Assembly: GCA_002104985.1 (NCBI GenBank)
Contig: MCGO01000016.1
Span: 62,001 to 126,000, forward strand
Reading direction: 5' to 3'
DNA: 64,000 nt
Source: Rhizoclosmatium globosum
Taxonomy: Eukaryota; Chytridiomycota; Chytridiomycetes; Chytridiales; Chytriomycetaceae
In this document: positions 1 through 12,581 of the stretch, in pieces
How positions within the stretch are numbered: the stretch's first letter is position 1
Layout of the letters: the number at the start of each line of letters is the position of its first letter
Program-made: the position numbers and the translations under genes
The notes under the pieces: generated by a model
Seen by the model: the letters and a program-made list of their open reading frames with translations, nothing else
Databases searched by the model: none
What the model was told of the DNA's origin: nothing

Positions 1-989
1 GAAGAGCAATTGGCTGCTGAGCACTGTATCGCTGAGATGAATGGATTCGTTTTGCGAGGAAGTGCTCTGTAAGTACTCTCATAATCCGTTTACTAGCAGC
101 TGTACTCATATTACAAACTAGCACTTTCAATTGGCAATTCCCCAAGAACTCAAATCACATTTATCCATCCATGCGATCATCGAGTGCAATGTCCAATTAT
201 AGTCAAATGCAACAGCAACAGCAACGCATGCCTTCTGGGCTTGAAGGCGGTATCAGTCTCGCCGTCAGCGCCGGTTGGACGGAGCAACCACTCACTGAAG
301 AACCAACAACTCCATATGGTTCATATCCATCACCAAACCGTGCTCACTGGATGATGCGAACCGACCCTTATTCTGACCGCACCAATTCCTCCCCACTTCC
401 AACCTCTCCACGTACAATTACAATCCTTCCCACAACCGGCTGGCACTCTCGCGCAACTGTGAATGCATCCCTGATTGTGAACGACCCCAAACAACCCGCC
501 GAACACACATGGGACGAATCCATGACAATCACACTCGATGATTTGAAATCAATCAGTCCTGCCCACGCGGTACTTGCATCCAGTTACGAGTCAGACTTGA
601 ATAATACCCCTGCCGCGTCACACCGTGACTCTTATTCCTCGAACGGATCGTATTCAGCAGCAGCAGCACCACTATTAGACCCACGCAACTTGTACGTCAA
701 GAACTTGCCGATTGATCCGATTTTCGATACGCAGGACCTGTATGCGCTCTTTTCAGAATATGGAACAATTGTGTCGGCGAAAGTTATGATGGATGAGGTG
801 AATTGGGTTAGCAAAGGGTTTGGGTTTGTGAGTTTTCGTGATGAGGAGGAAGCTCGTGTTGCGATGGAGGCGTTGAATGGGTTTGTGTTGGATCCAGTTG
901 GTGTGCCCAAGGGATTGGTTGTTTGCGTTGCTGAACCAAAAGGGTTTAGAGAGAGAAAGTTGATGGTGTTGCATGGTACTGGCCGATGA
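1..989 (+). CDS. RRM RNA-binding protein, 3' part (5' end outside window)
   Basis: Two exons are visible: 1-68 and 122-989, with an intron at 69-121 (gtaagt..ctag) that keeps the frame. The first exon is the end of an RNA recognition motif (AEMNGF..LRGSAL). A low-complexity Ser/Gln/Pro linker of about 170 residues follows. A second complete RRM lies at about 665-960, with RNP2-like LYVKNL and RNP1 KGFGFVSF. The protein therefore binds RNA with at least two RRMs and probably acts in mRNA control. The two-RRM layout with a disordered linker is like fungal and animal RBMS/Cip-type proteins, but I cannot name an orthologue. The ATG at 171 is internal, because the frame continues upstream through the splice. 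The stop is at 987-989. Confidence 0.85.
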
Positions 990-1181
990 CATTCTGTGCC
1001 TGTGTTACCTAGCGTTGTGTTGTAGTGTTGGTTGCTTGGGAGGTTGTTTGTGCCTCGTATTCTCTTACTGTATTTCTGTTCTATCCTGATGACCTCATTC
1101 TTATTCATGAAACCTCTTTGATGTGATAAACCAGAAACCTCTTTTCATTCTTTTTCTTATTCTTCTTGTCTTCCTAATTTA

Positions 1182-4172
1182 ATGCCACTCAGCAGCCGTT
1201 CAAGCCGCCACCTTGACCTGCTAGTGCAGCATGTCCTTAACTCAGACACTTCGAGTTCAATATCGCTTCAAGATAGAGAGCATCTGTTGAAGTGGCCTTA
1301 TTACTTCACGGAAACAGAATCAAAGGGGACAGACCAAGTTGGATCGGATATCATCAACCAATGCCGCCTCATCTTCCATTCACTGCAACAAGAAGAAGCT
1401 CTGTTGACCGACTTGGGTGTCGCATTGGAGGACCGTACTGAGGAGAGGCTGGCACAATCGGCAAACGATAACAAGAAGCCAACCAAACAACTCAAACACG
1501 CTCTCAAGCTATCAATGAAGTAAAGCCCTCTCTTGGATACGGCGGGATTCTTCTGCATCTGCTCCGAACTCTCCTCCATTGCCGGACACTCCATCCGAGC
1601 CCAATTTGATTGAATCAACGCATATCGTTTGGAAAGTCTACCAACAATTTCACCTCATGTCACCCCTGCCTATTTATTGAACGAATGGAAGGCGTCTTTC
1701 GATTCGGATTCAGATTCTCGATACATGTCAATTTGGAGGCAATATTCCCCTTACTTCAAAATCTGGGACTCTATAGAATCTATCAAATTCATTCAAAGCA
1801 TTCAGTTTTTGGCGTACAGTTATTGGAATCCTGGCTCTATTTGCGTTGGGCCTGTACTTCAAACTGAGGACAAATCTTTGGACGACTATATAATTTCGTC
1901 TGTACCGCCTCGAATGATGTATGCACTAGTAGTTCATGCGAGCACAAGAAAGGTTCACACATAGCTATTTTCGTTCACTCCAACTCCCGAATAGAAGTTT
2001 CGGTCAAATCCTCTGAGTCACCGTTAACCATTACAAATGATTCTGATTCGTGTACATCCTTGTGGACAACTTGCACTCTCTGCAAAGCGTCCTCGAACCC
2101 AAAACCACTGTCTGCTGAACATTGAGGCTTCCTCTGATTAGATTTCTGAGCTTTCTATGTTATCACACCAGACTGGTTCCGGATTCTCTTTGCCTTCATC
2201 ATAATCAGCGCGATTTGATTCAATGGAATTTTCAGCGGGGTGGATTCGTCGTGTCTTTCTCGGTTGAAGCAATTGATGTGTTTTCGCTTGTTTTACCTCA
2301 GCTTCAAGTGCTACCGCGAAATGAAGAGGCAATCGTACAAGGTAAAATGCTCACTGAGGCATTGAATCATGCCCCCTCTTCTTTGCAGACACGTATCTCG
2401 TCCAAACAACTCAAAAAAGGCTCGAATCCTTACCAGTATCATTCAACGACGGCATTCGACGAACTCGTCTTGAAATATCGTACTTTTTCGCATCAACTAA
2501 ACAGCCTTGAGGCTATGGAATCATACTCGTTGAGCTTTCCTGATATTCAAGAGTCTGAACAAACAATTGCTGCAAAGAATCAAATTACAGCTTTTATGAC
2601 GGAAACTGCCTCAGCCGAGATAGAGCTCATGGCACTTTTGGATCAATGCGATGAGCGGTGGCCTTGGTGGGTGAACGATGTGAGGAGAAAGTTCAAGGAA
2701 ACCAGTGCAAACCTCGTGAAAGCTATTGAAGCTTTCCAGAAAGCGCAATTTGGAGGAATGAAGGACCGGATTCCATGGCAATTACCGAATACTGTCAATC
2801 ATCTACTTGTCGTATTTATCCAAAGTCCGCTGTGATTGTACGCGAAACTGAGCCTACTTCAATACTTGCTTATGCGCTGAGGTATATTTATATATCATGT
2901 TTTTAGGAGCTGAATTTGTTGCGTTAGTTGCGAAGAGTTCAAGGCGAAACTGACAACTCTAACTGGGGCACAGACGTCACCGAATCCACCAAGTCTTCAT
3001 CGCCAATAATCAATTTATCAGCCGCAATTTTCACGATCTCAGGGGGTATTGTGGACACTGCTTCAAAAGCTCTCCAGCTTGGAGTTGGTTCTCCCGCAAT
3101 TGATGCTGCCGATTTCATAATGGAGTGCTCCGTTTTCTCGCACAAACCGCAACAGATTCGCCGAAGCATATCAGGCTTAGTAAGTGTCTACTTTTTTGAC
3201 ATTTAGTGTTCTGATCAAACTTGAAAATAGAGTTTGCTGAAGATAAGATGGTTTTCACGTGCAAAATATATTATGCTGCAGAATTTGAATCTCTTCGGCG
3301 AAGATGCGATATTGAATCTGGGTTTGTGGAATCACTCGCAAGATGTTCGAGCTGGAATGCATCTGGCGGTAAAACTAAGGCAGCATTTTTCAAGACTCAG
3401 GGTGAGTACTTGACAAGCAAATGTAATAATATTAAGGACTGCTCAACAAGATGATCGATTTGTTGTCAAGCAGCTTGCTTCCAACTGGAGCATTGTCGAG
3501 AAAGATCATTTACTGGACTTTGCTCCGCAATACTTCGAATACCTGAACCAAAAAAACAAACCGAGTGTTCTCGCAAAAATTTTCGGGTTCTTTTCAATCA
3601 AGCAAAAGAATTTGGAGTCTGGGATTGTGAATCAAATCGATCTTTTAGTCATGGAGAATGTTTTCCATTCGTTTGAAGTCGAACGCGTTTTTCGATTTCA
3701 AGGGGATTCCGGACAGGCGAAGTGGCGGCAATGATACGTCAAATGAGAAAGGAGAATCTCGAGTTTTGTGGGATGGTGATTGGATTGACGGTGGCTTTAA
3801 ACTATCGACACTTTTGAGTCCTCCATCAAAACGAGTGTTAATGGAAGCGCTGGAATCTGACACTAAATTTTTAACACAAGCCAATACCATGGATTACTCG
3901 TTGTTAATTGGAATTGGGAAAGATTCCAATCAGATTCGTGTTGGAATCATTGGTAAGATGTATTTATTGTGTAGCTACAGTCTCAAACATGCATTTCAGA
4001 TTTTATTGGACCTTACACGATGTTAAAAATGGTTGAAACGAAGGGAAAGACAGCTTTGCGAGGAAACGCAACCGTGATACCGCCAGAAAACTATGCTCAA
4101 CGTTTCTGTGCTGGTATAGACCAGTATTTTTATGATGTACCAAGCTACTGGACTATAGCATTAGACGTTTAA
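1182..4172 (+). CDS. FAB1: Fab1/PIKfyve-like phosphatidylinositol-3-phosphate 5-kinase, short form
   Basis: The C-terminal half is a PIP-kinase domain. It has a GGK-type nucleotide loop after SSWNA (about 3355), a VVKQ-like lysine strand after 3450, the catalytic DYSLL motif (about 3893) and a following DFIGPYT strand (about 4005). Upstream, about 1800-2320, are pieces of the cysteine-rich region that precedes the kinase in Fab1 (SYWNPGSICVGP, then C-rich VCTSSSCEHKK and CTLCKAS). Fab1 makes PI(3,5)P2 on endosome/vacuole membranes. The total coding span is about 850 residues, much shorter than usual Fab1. No FYVE domain or complete chaperonin-like domain is seen before it. Several frame changes (near 1520, 1920, 2110, 2830, 3190, 3410, 3720) must be introns or base errors, so exon borders are not exact. 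Confidence 0.75.
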
Positions 4173-4207
4173 ATTCTCCTGTACAAATATACCATCATTT
4201 ATTATCA

Positions 4208-7200
4208 TTATGAGGATGACAAAGCTCCTTTACTGGAGGAATACAAATGTCTCAATCCACCAACACCGAGCGTATTTCCTCTGGTTCCTTCGCCAGGATA
4301 CGGTTGCCTTGGAGGCTCCGGTTTTTTAAGATGTGTGTGAAGGACATAAGATGCAGCTGTGTTTGAACTTTCACCGACATTGAAGATTTGACTTTTCACG
4401 CGGGCTCCTCCAGATGCGAGTGCATTCTCATGGGTTGAGACATTTGATTTCTTCCTTAACTCGCTTCTTGGTGTATTATCCGTCGATGTTGAAACTTTTG
4501 TCTGTTGATGTGATATTGGAGGCGTCATATATCCAGGGAAAGTTCCACTTCCACTGCGACAAAGAATTATTGCTTGGAGTATGGGCCGGTTTCATTTGCC
4601 AAATATTTTGGTATTATTATTTCATCACTTGATTTTCTATTGAAGCTTCGTCTTGTTGTCGCTGGAGAATCTTTTGGAGGGTCTGGGGGTGGTCGCCTTT
4701 TTACAGTTTCTTTGCTGTCTGGTAAAGAGTGCGACGAATTTGCTGGTAAAGCAGTAGAAACTCGAGACAGTCCAGGCAGCTTAGGATATTTGACTTCTGA
4801 CGAATCCATTTCGGTGTATTTGGGTTTGGTATTTGTTTGCTGAATTTGCTGACTATTTTCCGCTTCAAATGCTTCAGGTGATATAGCCCTAGGAGCCATC
4901 GCCTTAAGCTCATTTTCAAGGATATTCACTATTTGCGGTGGAGGAGATGGAGATTTTGCAGTAACGGTTTGTGACGGTGGTGCAGATGATGGTTCTGCCG
5001 AAGCCGTAGAAACAAACGAATGATTAGATGATGGAGTATCCATTGATAAATTTGAGCTACTGAGATTGGTTGGAATTGGAATCGCTGAACATTTAGAGCA
5101 ATTTCAGTTAAGAAGTACAAATGTCCATTGTTCTTACCATCACTTAATTTAATATCACCATTCGACAAAGCAGTGACTAGACGAGTATTCGTCATTGATG
5201 CAGAGGAAACTACAAGACTAGGTGTCCGATATGGTTCAGGCAAGGCTTCCAGATTGCCCCCAATAGCCGAAGGGTTCAAGGGAGGAGGCGGAGGAGGGCC
5301 CTTTTCATTCTTTCTTGAAGAAGAATGCCGGTTCCTTCGTTGTTTTGTTGGCGAAGTAATCGGTATCGGAATGGAGTTTCCATTTTCATCAATCACCAAT
5401 TCAGCGGGCGGAGCTGAGGGAGAAACAGCATTTCCTGCTTCTTTCGGAGGTTTTGATGAGTGCCTCTTTTTCTTTTTGGCTTTCTTCTTTGGTTCGCCAG
5501 TTTGGGGTGATGTTGGCAATGATGACGTTTCGATGGGCGTTTGATCAATAGCCAGTTGTAATGCACATCCAGTTGATGCTTCGCTCAACTCAATCGATGG
5601 AACTTGAACGCGTATTTTAGGTTCAGGGCTCGGAGGTTTTGGCGTGTATTCGATGCTTTCATACACAGGTATATCCATTGGCCCATCTTCTGAAATATCC
5701 ATATTGCTTCCAGGTATAACAAATACAGATGGTACATCCTCTTTGTTTTGAACAGTAGTAACTAAGTCTTCCTCGTTCAAATTGGAAGCTTGAGTGGAAT
5801 TAAGATTTAACAATTTGCCTAACGAGTTCCGAATCTGATCATTCCCTTTCAAACTGGCGGGTTCAATTTGAGACATGAGTAAACTCGCTTGAGATCTCAT
5901 GTCAGCCTCATCTTTTTTCGTCAACCCTGCGAATTCTTCCTCACTATCAACCTGAGGAATAGGCATTGGATGAATTTTTATCATCGACTTTGTCAAGCGA
6001 TTCGCAATTCTCTCTTTCAGTGATAACCCTTTCGTTGGAGGAGCAGTAGACACAGAAGTTAAAGAGCTGGTTCCTAACTTGCGCTGTTCTTTAACAGTCT
6101 GTATATTTGTTAAGTCCTTGGGCTGAACAAGCTGCTCATAGGTTTGGAACGGATCTGACACTGATGACATTGGTGACTCCAATTGCAGAGTTCCCGCATC
6201 CATCGAGACCGAAGATATTCCTTCAGTTGCTGATACAAAATTGTCAAATAATTGAGTCGTTGGAGACACCATTTCCGTTACTGATGTTCCATGGCTGTTG
6301 ATATCACCCAAAGTAACACTTCCTTTTGGTGAAAGTCCAAACTTAAGGAGCCCTTGGTCATTCCCCACAAGTCTGACTGGGACTTTTTCTTTGTGTTCTG
6401 AACCCAAGTATACGTAGAGAGTCCCCATGAATTTAGTACAAAATTCCAGTCCACGCCATAACTCCATCTGACACTTTATCAATTTCGTTCTCCGAAATAT
6501 ACGGTTATCGATCAAGACTTTATCCAGTTTGTGTCTCAATAATTCAGCAGCGTGATTTGATTCCGGTGCAATTTGTCGACCATGTCCTATAACAGAAATA
6601 CGTCGAGAGTCTAGATCAACTGGAGCATTTGCTTTCTTTCCAAAGAAACTTTTCTTTTCAGCTGTAGCGGTTGCCAACTTTTGAACTTGATCGAGAGCTG
6701 TCTTCTCTCGTTCATTCACGTTGTAAACGGTTCTTTCAACGTATTGAAGACAGTTCTGAACAACCGAAAGCGGTTTTGCGATATTCAAATGGTTTGGCCT
6801 CTCTATACCGCCTTGACCAGTTTTAAGAATTTCGGCCCATCCATGTAGCATACTCAAGTAGTCTCGTTTACTCTCAGGATTTACGGGTGACGTCCATCAG
6901 CGAAATCATAATAGGTGAAGCTTCGAACAAGCTTATGGCATTCTCCATCAAGCATCAACCATTCAGTACACGCTTTTACATGTCGAAGCTCGTATTCCCG
7001 TAAGTCTAGCCACAATTGGAGGGTGGTTTGTGTCAAGTAATGCCATCGCTTTAACAATTTGAGCCGCTTTTTACAGATCTGGATATTTGTCTCTGGGTTC
7101 TGAAAAATAAGAAGTTTCTGCTGTTTGCTTGCGAAAGCTTGATCCGAATTGTTGGTGATGGACTTTCTCCGCGTGGTCATATTTTTTGACTCAATGCCAT

Positions 7201-8036
7201 CAACGACCAAGGCTTTCTTCCCACCCACTGCATTAGCTAGATCCTGTTGTTTACAATAGTAACTACAGATCCGTCTCATTCGTTCGAAAATTATTGAGAA
7301 TTTGGTCCATAGGTCACTTTCTGCGATAAACAAGGCGTGAAAAGCTTCCACGAGTTTATCTTCCCGTTCATGATTCAATTTGTTCCATTTTTCTTGCTCC
7401 TGGTGAATCAGTTCGTCCAATAGAGCCCGCGCATTGATTTGTGAAGCAAAGTCGAGTGTATCCACGCCAGTAAAAATTTCCTCTGGATCAACATATCTCC
7501 TTATTTTTTCCTTGTCTTTTATTCGCGTCGCTTGTAGGTTTAGTGTACTGTGCGATCGTTTGATGAACTGGGCGGTCTCAAGCTTTAATTTGATATCACG
7601 GAATATCTTTTGCTGTCTCGCGACACGTTTCACTGCATCATGGTGTTCTCTTTGGAGAGCCAGTATCCGTGAGAGGACGCACGCATGAGCGTCGATAGAT
7701 TCAAGAAACTCACGAGACACAATGCTGAGTTCGGAAGCAGTCAATGACAAGTTCTTGAAAGCCTTTGAAAAGGGAATGTCTCGTTCATCCTACATTATTG
7801 TGATCATATTGGTGTTAGGCATTTCTCATCAGATCGTTTTGGTTGGTAATCTTCACCTCTGCCCACAAGGCGGCAGCGAAACAACATTTGTCTAGAGAGT
7901 CTGAGAATATCACAATAGTTTGTCTCCAGGAGGCGCATGTTTCCAACGCTTGTCGCGCGCGCTGTTTCGAGGCTTTAGACGATGCAACTTGTTCCAAAGT
8001 CTTTGGGCCTGGTGTGGATGAAAACGAGCTCCCCAT
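4208..8036 (-). CDS. BAR-like helical, proline-rich protein with N-myristoylation-type start
   Basis: The first exon is 7857-8036 and begins MGSSFSS, a good N-myristoylation signal. A 67-nt intron (7790-7856, gtgaag..tag) joins in frame to a long helical region (about residues 60-290) rich in heptads. Its pattern (FSKAFKNLS..., REFLESIDAH, RILALQREHH, long charged helices) resembles BAR domains that bend membranes. A predicted globular segment follows at about 6850-6300. After it comes a long disordered Ser/Pro/Lys tail with a PPPPPPLNP stretch, KKKAKKKKR basic patch and RRPPPDPPKD motif that could bind SH3 domains. Frame breaks near 6885 and 4570 need one base each; a clear intron lies near 5075-5140 (gtaaga..cag). 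The exact family is not recognised; a cortical or membrane scaffold is an inference. Confidence 0.6.
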
Positions 8037-8173
8037 GATGAATATGGAGTGATCAAGCTTCTCAAGCCAATAAATACAGTACTAAGAGCGAAAGAACGTT
8101 AAGCTCGGGTGAATAGGTCAAGTAACAAGAACAAAGATTCACCAAAAATTGTCACCACAAACTCAAGAGGGAG
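8037..8173. promoter_or_regulatory. Divergent intergenic region, probable bidirectional promoter
   Basis: Only 137 bases separate the start of the BAR-like gene (minus) from IMP2 (plus), so the promoters of both must overlap here. No clear TATA box or other named site is seen. Confidence 0.4.
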
Positions 8174-8781
8174 ATGGCCACTCGTTTTGCAGGAACCAAG
8201 AGGTTCCTTCTTTCTTTAGCGCCTATACTATGCGTGAATGAGTTTGTCCTATCAGTTACTCCAGTGAATGGAAAGTCAATGACACCAACACTCAACCCAG
8301 ACACAATGCGGTACGACGAGCGGGATTGGGGTATGGTTAAAACTGCCATTTAGGAAGCATTCAATATCGCTGACTCCGTGTATTTCAACAGTCTTGCTCG
8401 ACAAGCTATCAGTGACTCGAGGAAACATCATCCACAACGATGTCGTCACATTCACAGCCCCGCACGACCCAGACATGACCCTAATCAAACGAATCATTGC
8501 CCTCGAAGGCGATATTGTCCACACGGCCTCCCCCAGCCCTCAAATACGAATACAAGGATAAAAACATCAAATTCGATCCTCCTCCTCGGGTCGTGAAAGT
8601 GCCAAAGGGACACGTGTGGGTGGAGTCGGATGAAAGTTATAGGGGCATTGATTCGAATCTGTTTGGGCCGATTCCTGTGGGGCTTTTGCAGGCTCGTTGC
8701 AAATACATTGTGTGGCCGCCCGAACGGATGGGACCTGTGGCGGATGGGAACTTGAGGAGAGGCGTTGAATATGTTTACTGA
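8174..8781 (+). CDS. IMP2: Mitochondrial inner membrane protease subunit 2
   Basis: Exon 1 is 8174-8330, and a 61-nt intron at 8331-8391 (gtatgg..acag) joins exactly to restore DWVLLDK. The product is an S26-family signal peptidase. It has a hydrophobic N-terminal segment (FLLSLAPILCVNEFVLS), the catalytic serine in GKSMTPTLNPD, the general-base lysine in LIKRIIALEGD, and the late conserved block DSNLFGPIPVGLL followed by YIVWPPER. Imp2 works with Imp1 in the inner membrane and removes sorting signals from proteins sent to the intermembrane space. One base appears missing near 8525 (after GDIVHT), because the conserved frame changes there without splice sites. Length after correction (about 180 residues) fits the family. 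The neighbouring acyltransferase gene ends 34 bases away, tail to tail. Confidence 0.9.
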
Positions 8782-8815
8782 TTATGATATTAAAACTATG
8801 TGCAAATTTATTGGA

Positions 8816-10481
8816 TTAAATGTGCCATTCTCCAGGTGCTGCATGAGTGAGCTCAATTTCAACATGACCTTTTACTGCACTCCCGACGTTTGTGAAATCA
8901 AGCAAGAATGTATCGTGTCCATACACGCCGTCAATTTCAAAGTGAGTTACTCTCTTGTTCCCTGCATCACGAAGACACGTCGCAATCTCTTTTGCTGCCA
9001 GGATGGAATTAAGAAGTCCGACTTTACGCCAATGACCAACACGGGGCACTGAATCGAAGACATTCCGGCACTGAGATATTGGGTATGTTTATAATCTGTG
9101 ACGGTCGTGTCTTCCAAGAGTTGAGCTTCTTCCTTTGCAGACAGTGTTGGTGGCTGCTTCACAACCTGGATGGATCATTTGGATCAAATGGGACATTCGG
9201 TCATGTCAAACATATCCATTGCGCGTGAGAGATAAATGAGGGAATTCGCGTCGTACTGGCCCACCCATTTGTTTCCCTACAAGTTCTTGGCATTAGATAT
9301 TCATCAATTCAACCTTCACGTGGTACAAACCTGGTGCTCCAAATAAGATTCAATCATAAAGTCTGTCTTGAGCGTTCGTTCCGCTTTTGGGTCCTTTCTC
9401 TTGCGACCGAAGCGTTGTTCCCATTCCGGACCGATCGATATGTGATTGTACCCATTTGTCGTGCCAACTAATCAAAAACCTTATTAGCCTTGCCCATCAG
9501 TTTATCTTTCATTAATTATGGGAAGTATTCTTCGTTTCGGTGTGATGATGCGAGTGCCGCTCGTGATATCGCTACACATTTTTCACAAAGATTCGTTCGC
9601 TGCGCTTACTTAAAGCTCCACTACTACACATAACTGTACGTACACTTAATCCTTGAGCTGGAATCACACCGGAATCGTAGTAATGGCCACCCAACCAGTT
9701 TGGATCACTCATCAAAACACTTCGCTGCATATGCCTCAAAGCAATGGAATACGGATGCGATCTAGCTGCTGCTGAAATAGAAATAACACGGCCAACACGG
9801 TCAGGATACATGGCAGCAGCAGCCAAAGAAAGCATTCCACCCATGGAACTGCCCACAACATATGAACCCGATGGATTCCCAACCCATCCAGTAATTTGAA
9901 TTGCGCACGCATCATATCCCAGATTGTAACCATGGGGAAGTTTGTTCCATATCTGACTGGCAACCCTGACTTTTCTGAGGCGACGGGATCGATGGAAGAC
10001 GGACCCGTGGAGCCATAGCAGCCACCGATAACGTTTGTGCAAATGACGTGAAACTTGTCTGTGTCCAAGGGCAGTCCCGGGCCTGTGTATCGAGTGAGCT
10101 TCGAAGCAGGTAATCCAAGCAGACTACTCGCATACCAATAAACTTTTCCCACCACCCATCGGCCCTGTTTCCAAAGTGGCTCTTCGCATGGCTCGATGCA
10201 CTGAGACCCGTTGTTAACAAGATGACATTGTCCCTGCGCTCGTTGAGGCGGCCCCACGACTCAAAGGCCACGTCAAAGCGAGGCAGCGATCCGCCAAGGT
10301 GAAGTTTGAAGGTCGATTCGTGCGAATACAGTTTGTGCGCCACTTTTGGAGTCGCCTCGGTTGGCTTCGAATGCCCGGCGAACGGCGGCTTGACAAACGT
10401 TGGCGTTGAAGTGATTGAAGCAGCCGCGTTTGAAGTGCCGCTGAGAAGCCGCGATGTTGTTGGTCGGAAGAGGTGTTTCAT
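8816..10481 (-). CDS. Serine/homoserine O-acyltransferase (CysA/Cys2/Met2 family), copy 1
   Basis: This is an alpha/beta-hydrolase acyltransferase that activates serine or homoserine for sulphur amino acid synthesis. Seen in order: basic/Ser-rich N-terminus from [13 protein letters not shown] (mitochondrial presequence-like), [52 protein letters not shown], nucleophile elbow GSSMGGM (about 9840), TITYRS (about 9445), catalytic Asp in [12 protein letters not shown] (about 9020) and catalytic His in [12 protein letters not shown] (about 8910). The ASSHAKS and GSSMGGMxSLAAA forms fit the serine-type fungal subfamily better than MetX, which has GGSMGGMQ; this is inferred. At least four single-base frame changes break it (near 9855, 9445, 9200, 9005). 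An intron follows KFIG near 10090-10145. It is either a pseudogene or carries sequence errors; the second copy is similarly affected, which favours errors. Confidence 0.8.
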
Positions 10482-10675
10482 TTGATTGAAGAAGATGGTG
10501 CAATTTCAATCAAACGAAAACACAAATCAAACAAATTACATTCTTTTATAGAAAATACAGCATCATCATTTATATCACTTTCGTCGTTGTATCAAGAGGC
10601 GTGCTTCTGTTGGTGCCTCAAGCGACGGCATTTCAATGGATGTCTCAAGCTGCTCACCATCCTTTGATTCGTCTG

Positions 10676-12262
10676 CTAAAGAGGCTTGGGTACTGATTTT
10701 GTTGTTTCAGGTTGAACCATGGTGGGAATCTCAAGATGTCCTTTCACTGCTGAACCCACATTGCTAAAATCAAGGAGGAATGTGTCGTGCCCATACACTC
10801 CATCGATTTCAAAATGCGTCACCATTTTGTTCCCTGCATCCTTCAAACATGTCGCAATCTCTTGTTGTTGCCATGAAGGGATCAAGAAATCGGATTTCAC
10901 ACCAATTACGAGTGTGGACTGAATTGTAGCATTCCTTCCACAAGGTACCGGGTATGTTGTAATCAGTGAATACTTTTCATCGTATCCAGTCTCTGAAAGT
11001 GAAGAACTTGAAATGTCGTTTGGATCAAACGACGGCCGATCTGTCATGTCAAACATATCCATGGCCTTGAGATGTATAACAATGAGTTGGCATCATATTT
11101 ACCGACCCATTTGTTTCCCTGCAGTAAGATAATTAGGAAAAGACACCTAGAGAATACACGTACCTGATGCTCCAAATAAGATTCAATCATGAAATCTGTT
11201 TTCAAACTAGGTTTCAGTGATGGATTTGATCGCTTTCGGCCAAATCGCATTTCCCATTCAGGTCCTGAACGATACGTAATAGTTCCAATCTGACGTGCCA
11301 ACTACAACAAATGGAGTGAGCGATTGCAATCAACTAAAACACACACTCACTTAATCCCTTATCCGGAATAACACCATGCTCATAATACATTCCACCCATC
11401 CAGTTAGGATCGCTCATCAGAACTTGTCGTTGAGCATGTCGAAGCGCAATCGAATAAGGATGCGACCGTGCCGCCGCCGAAATCGAAATCACTCTATTCA
11501 CACGCTCTGGAAACAGCGAAGCAGCAGCAAGCGATTGCATTCCTCCCATCGAACTCCCCACAACTGCATGCAACCGCTGGATTCCCAAATGATCCATCAA
11601 CCGAAACTGCGCGCGACCATATCCCAAACTGTAATCATGGGGAAATTTGTTCCATATCGAACGGGTTTGCCAGCTTTTTCTGATGCGTGTGGGTCGATTG
11701 AAGAAGGCCCTGTTGAGCCATAACACCTCCAATCACGTTCGTGCATATAATATGGAATTTGTTGGTATCAAGCGGTAATCCAGGTCCTATTCCAAAAACG
11801 AGGGTTGGGGTTTGCTTGGTGACGCGGGAATCAACTCACCAATAAACTTCTCCCACCATCCATCAGCCCTGTTTCCGTAATGGCTCTTTGCGTGGCTGGA
11901 TCCACTTAGTCCCGTTGTTAACAAGATCACGTTGTCTTTCTTCTCGTTAGTTTTCCCCATGACTCGTAAGCTATTTCGAAACTGGGGAGTTGGCCGCCAA
12001 GGTGCAGCTTGAAGGGGGAATCATGGGAAAGAGTTTGTATGGTTGGAGTTTTGGGCCTGGAGGAGAGGTTGGTTTCCTAGGTGCCAGGTTGGAGTTTGTG
12101 GCTGTAGTTAGGGTGCGGTGGTGGATTGATGTTGGTTGGTTGTTGTGGGATCGTTGTGTTGGGTATGAACTTCCAGCGAGAACAGACGAGTGGATCTGAT
12201 GGAGGCGAGTTGGAGGTACTGTGAGCTCAACCGTTTGCTGAACGAACGGCGGAGAGGAGCAT
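10676..12262 (-). CDS. Serine/homoserine O-acyltransferase (CysA/Cys2/Met2 family), copy 2
   Basis: Tandem paralogue of the gene just downstream, on the same strand and separated from it by 194 bases. It has the same motif order: [57 protein letters not shown] (about 11540), [18 protein letters not shown], Asp motif [12 protein letters not shown] and His motif [12 protein letters not shown] (about 10780). The C-terminal exon (10676-11062) is uninterrupted. Introns are visible at about 11115-11165 (gtacgt..gcag after EHQ), between about 11305 and 11350 before ARQIGTITY, and near 11790-11840. Single-base frame changes occur near 11070, 11722 and 11955. The start is uncertain: an ATG at 12262 opens MLLSAVRS but needs a frame change; the upstream region in another frame reads [10 protein letters not shown], which is like a mitochondrial presequence. 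Confidence 0.8.
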
Positions 12263-12581
12263 TCTTTGACTTGTGTTTTTTCGCTGGATGTGTTATCAGC
12301 GATGGTGCAATCAGGATGAGGATTTCAAAACTCAACTTGACGATGAATAATGAACAAAATAACTGTGTAAAACAATAATTTATTTAAAGGCTAATGAGGT
12401 AAATGTTTAACAAGGTTGGATACGCAATAGTTTTGATCGCAGATCCCAACTCTCGAAGGCCAAAAGCATCAGACTACATCGAGAGCACCCATTCCTTATT
12501 TAAAGCCGAAGAATGTACTTTGTAATATTTACCTCAAGAAATCACTTAAAAAAAGTGTCTGATTTCATTCCAAACCCAGAC
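12263..12581. other. Intergenic region between acyltransferase copy 2 and transporter A
   Basis: AT-rich divergent spacer. No RNA gene or conserved reading frame is seen in it; it must hold the promoters of both flanking genes. Confidence 0.4.

Noticed and set aside
8816..10481. Calling acyltransferase copy 1 a pseudogene
   Set aside because: The clear homopolymer nature of several breaks and similar breaks in copy 2 and other essential genes make sequence error more likely.
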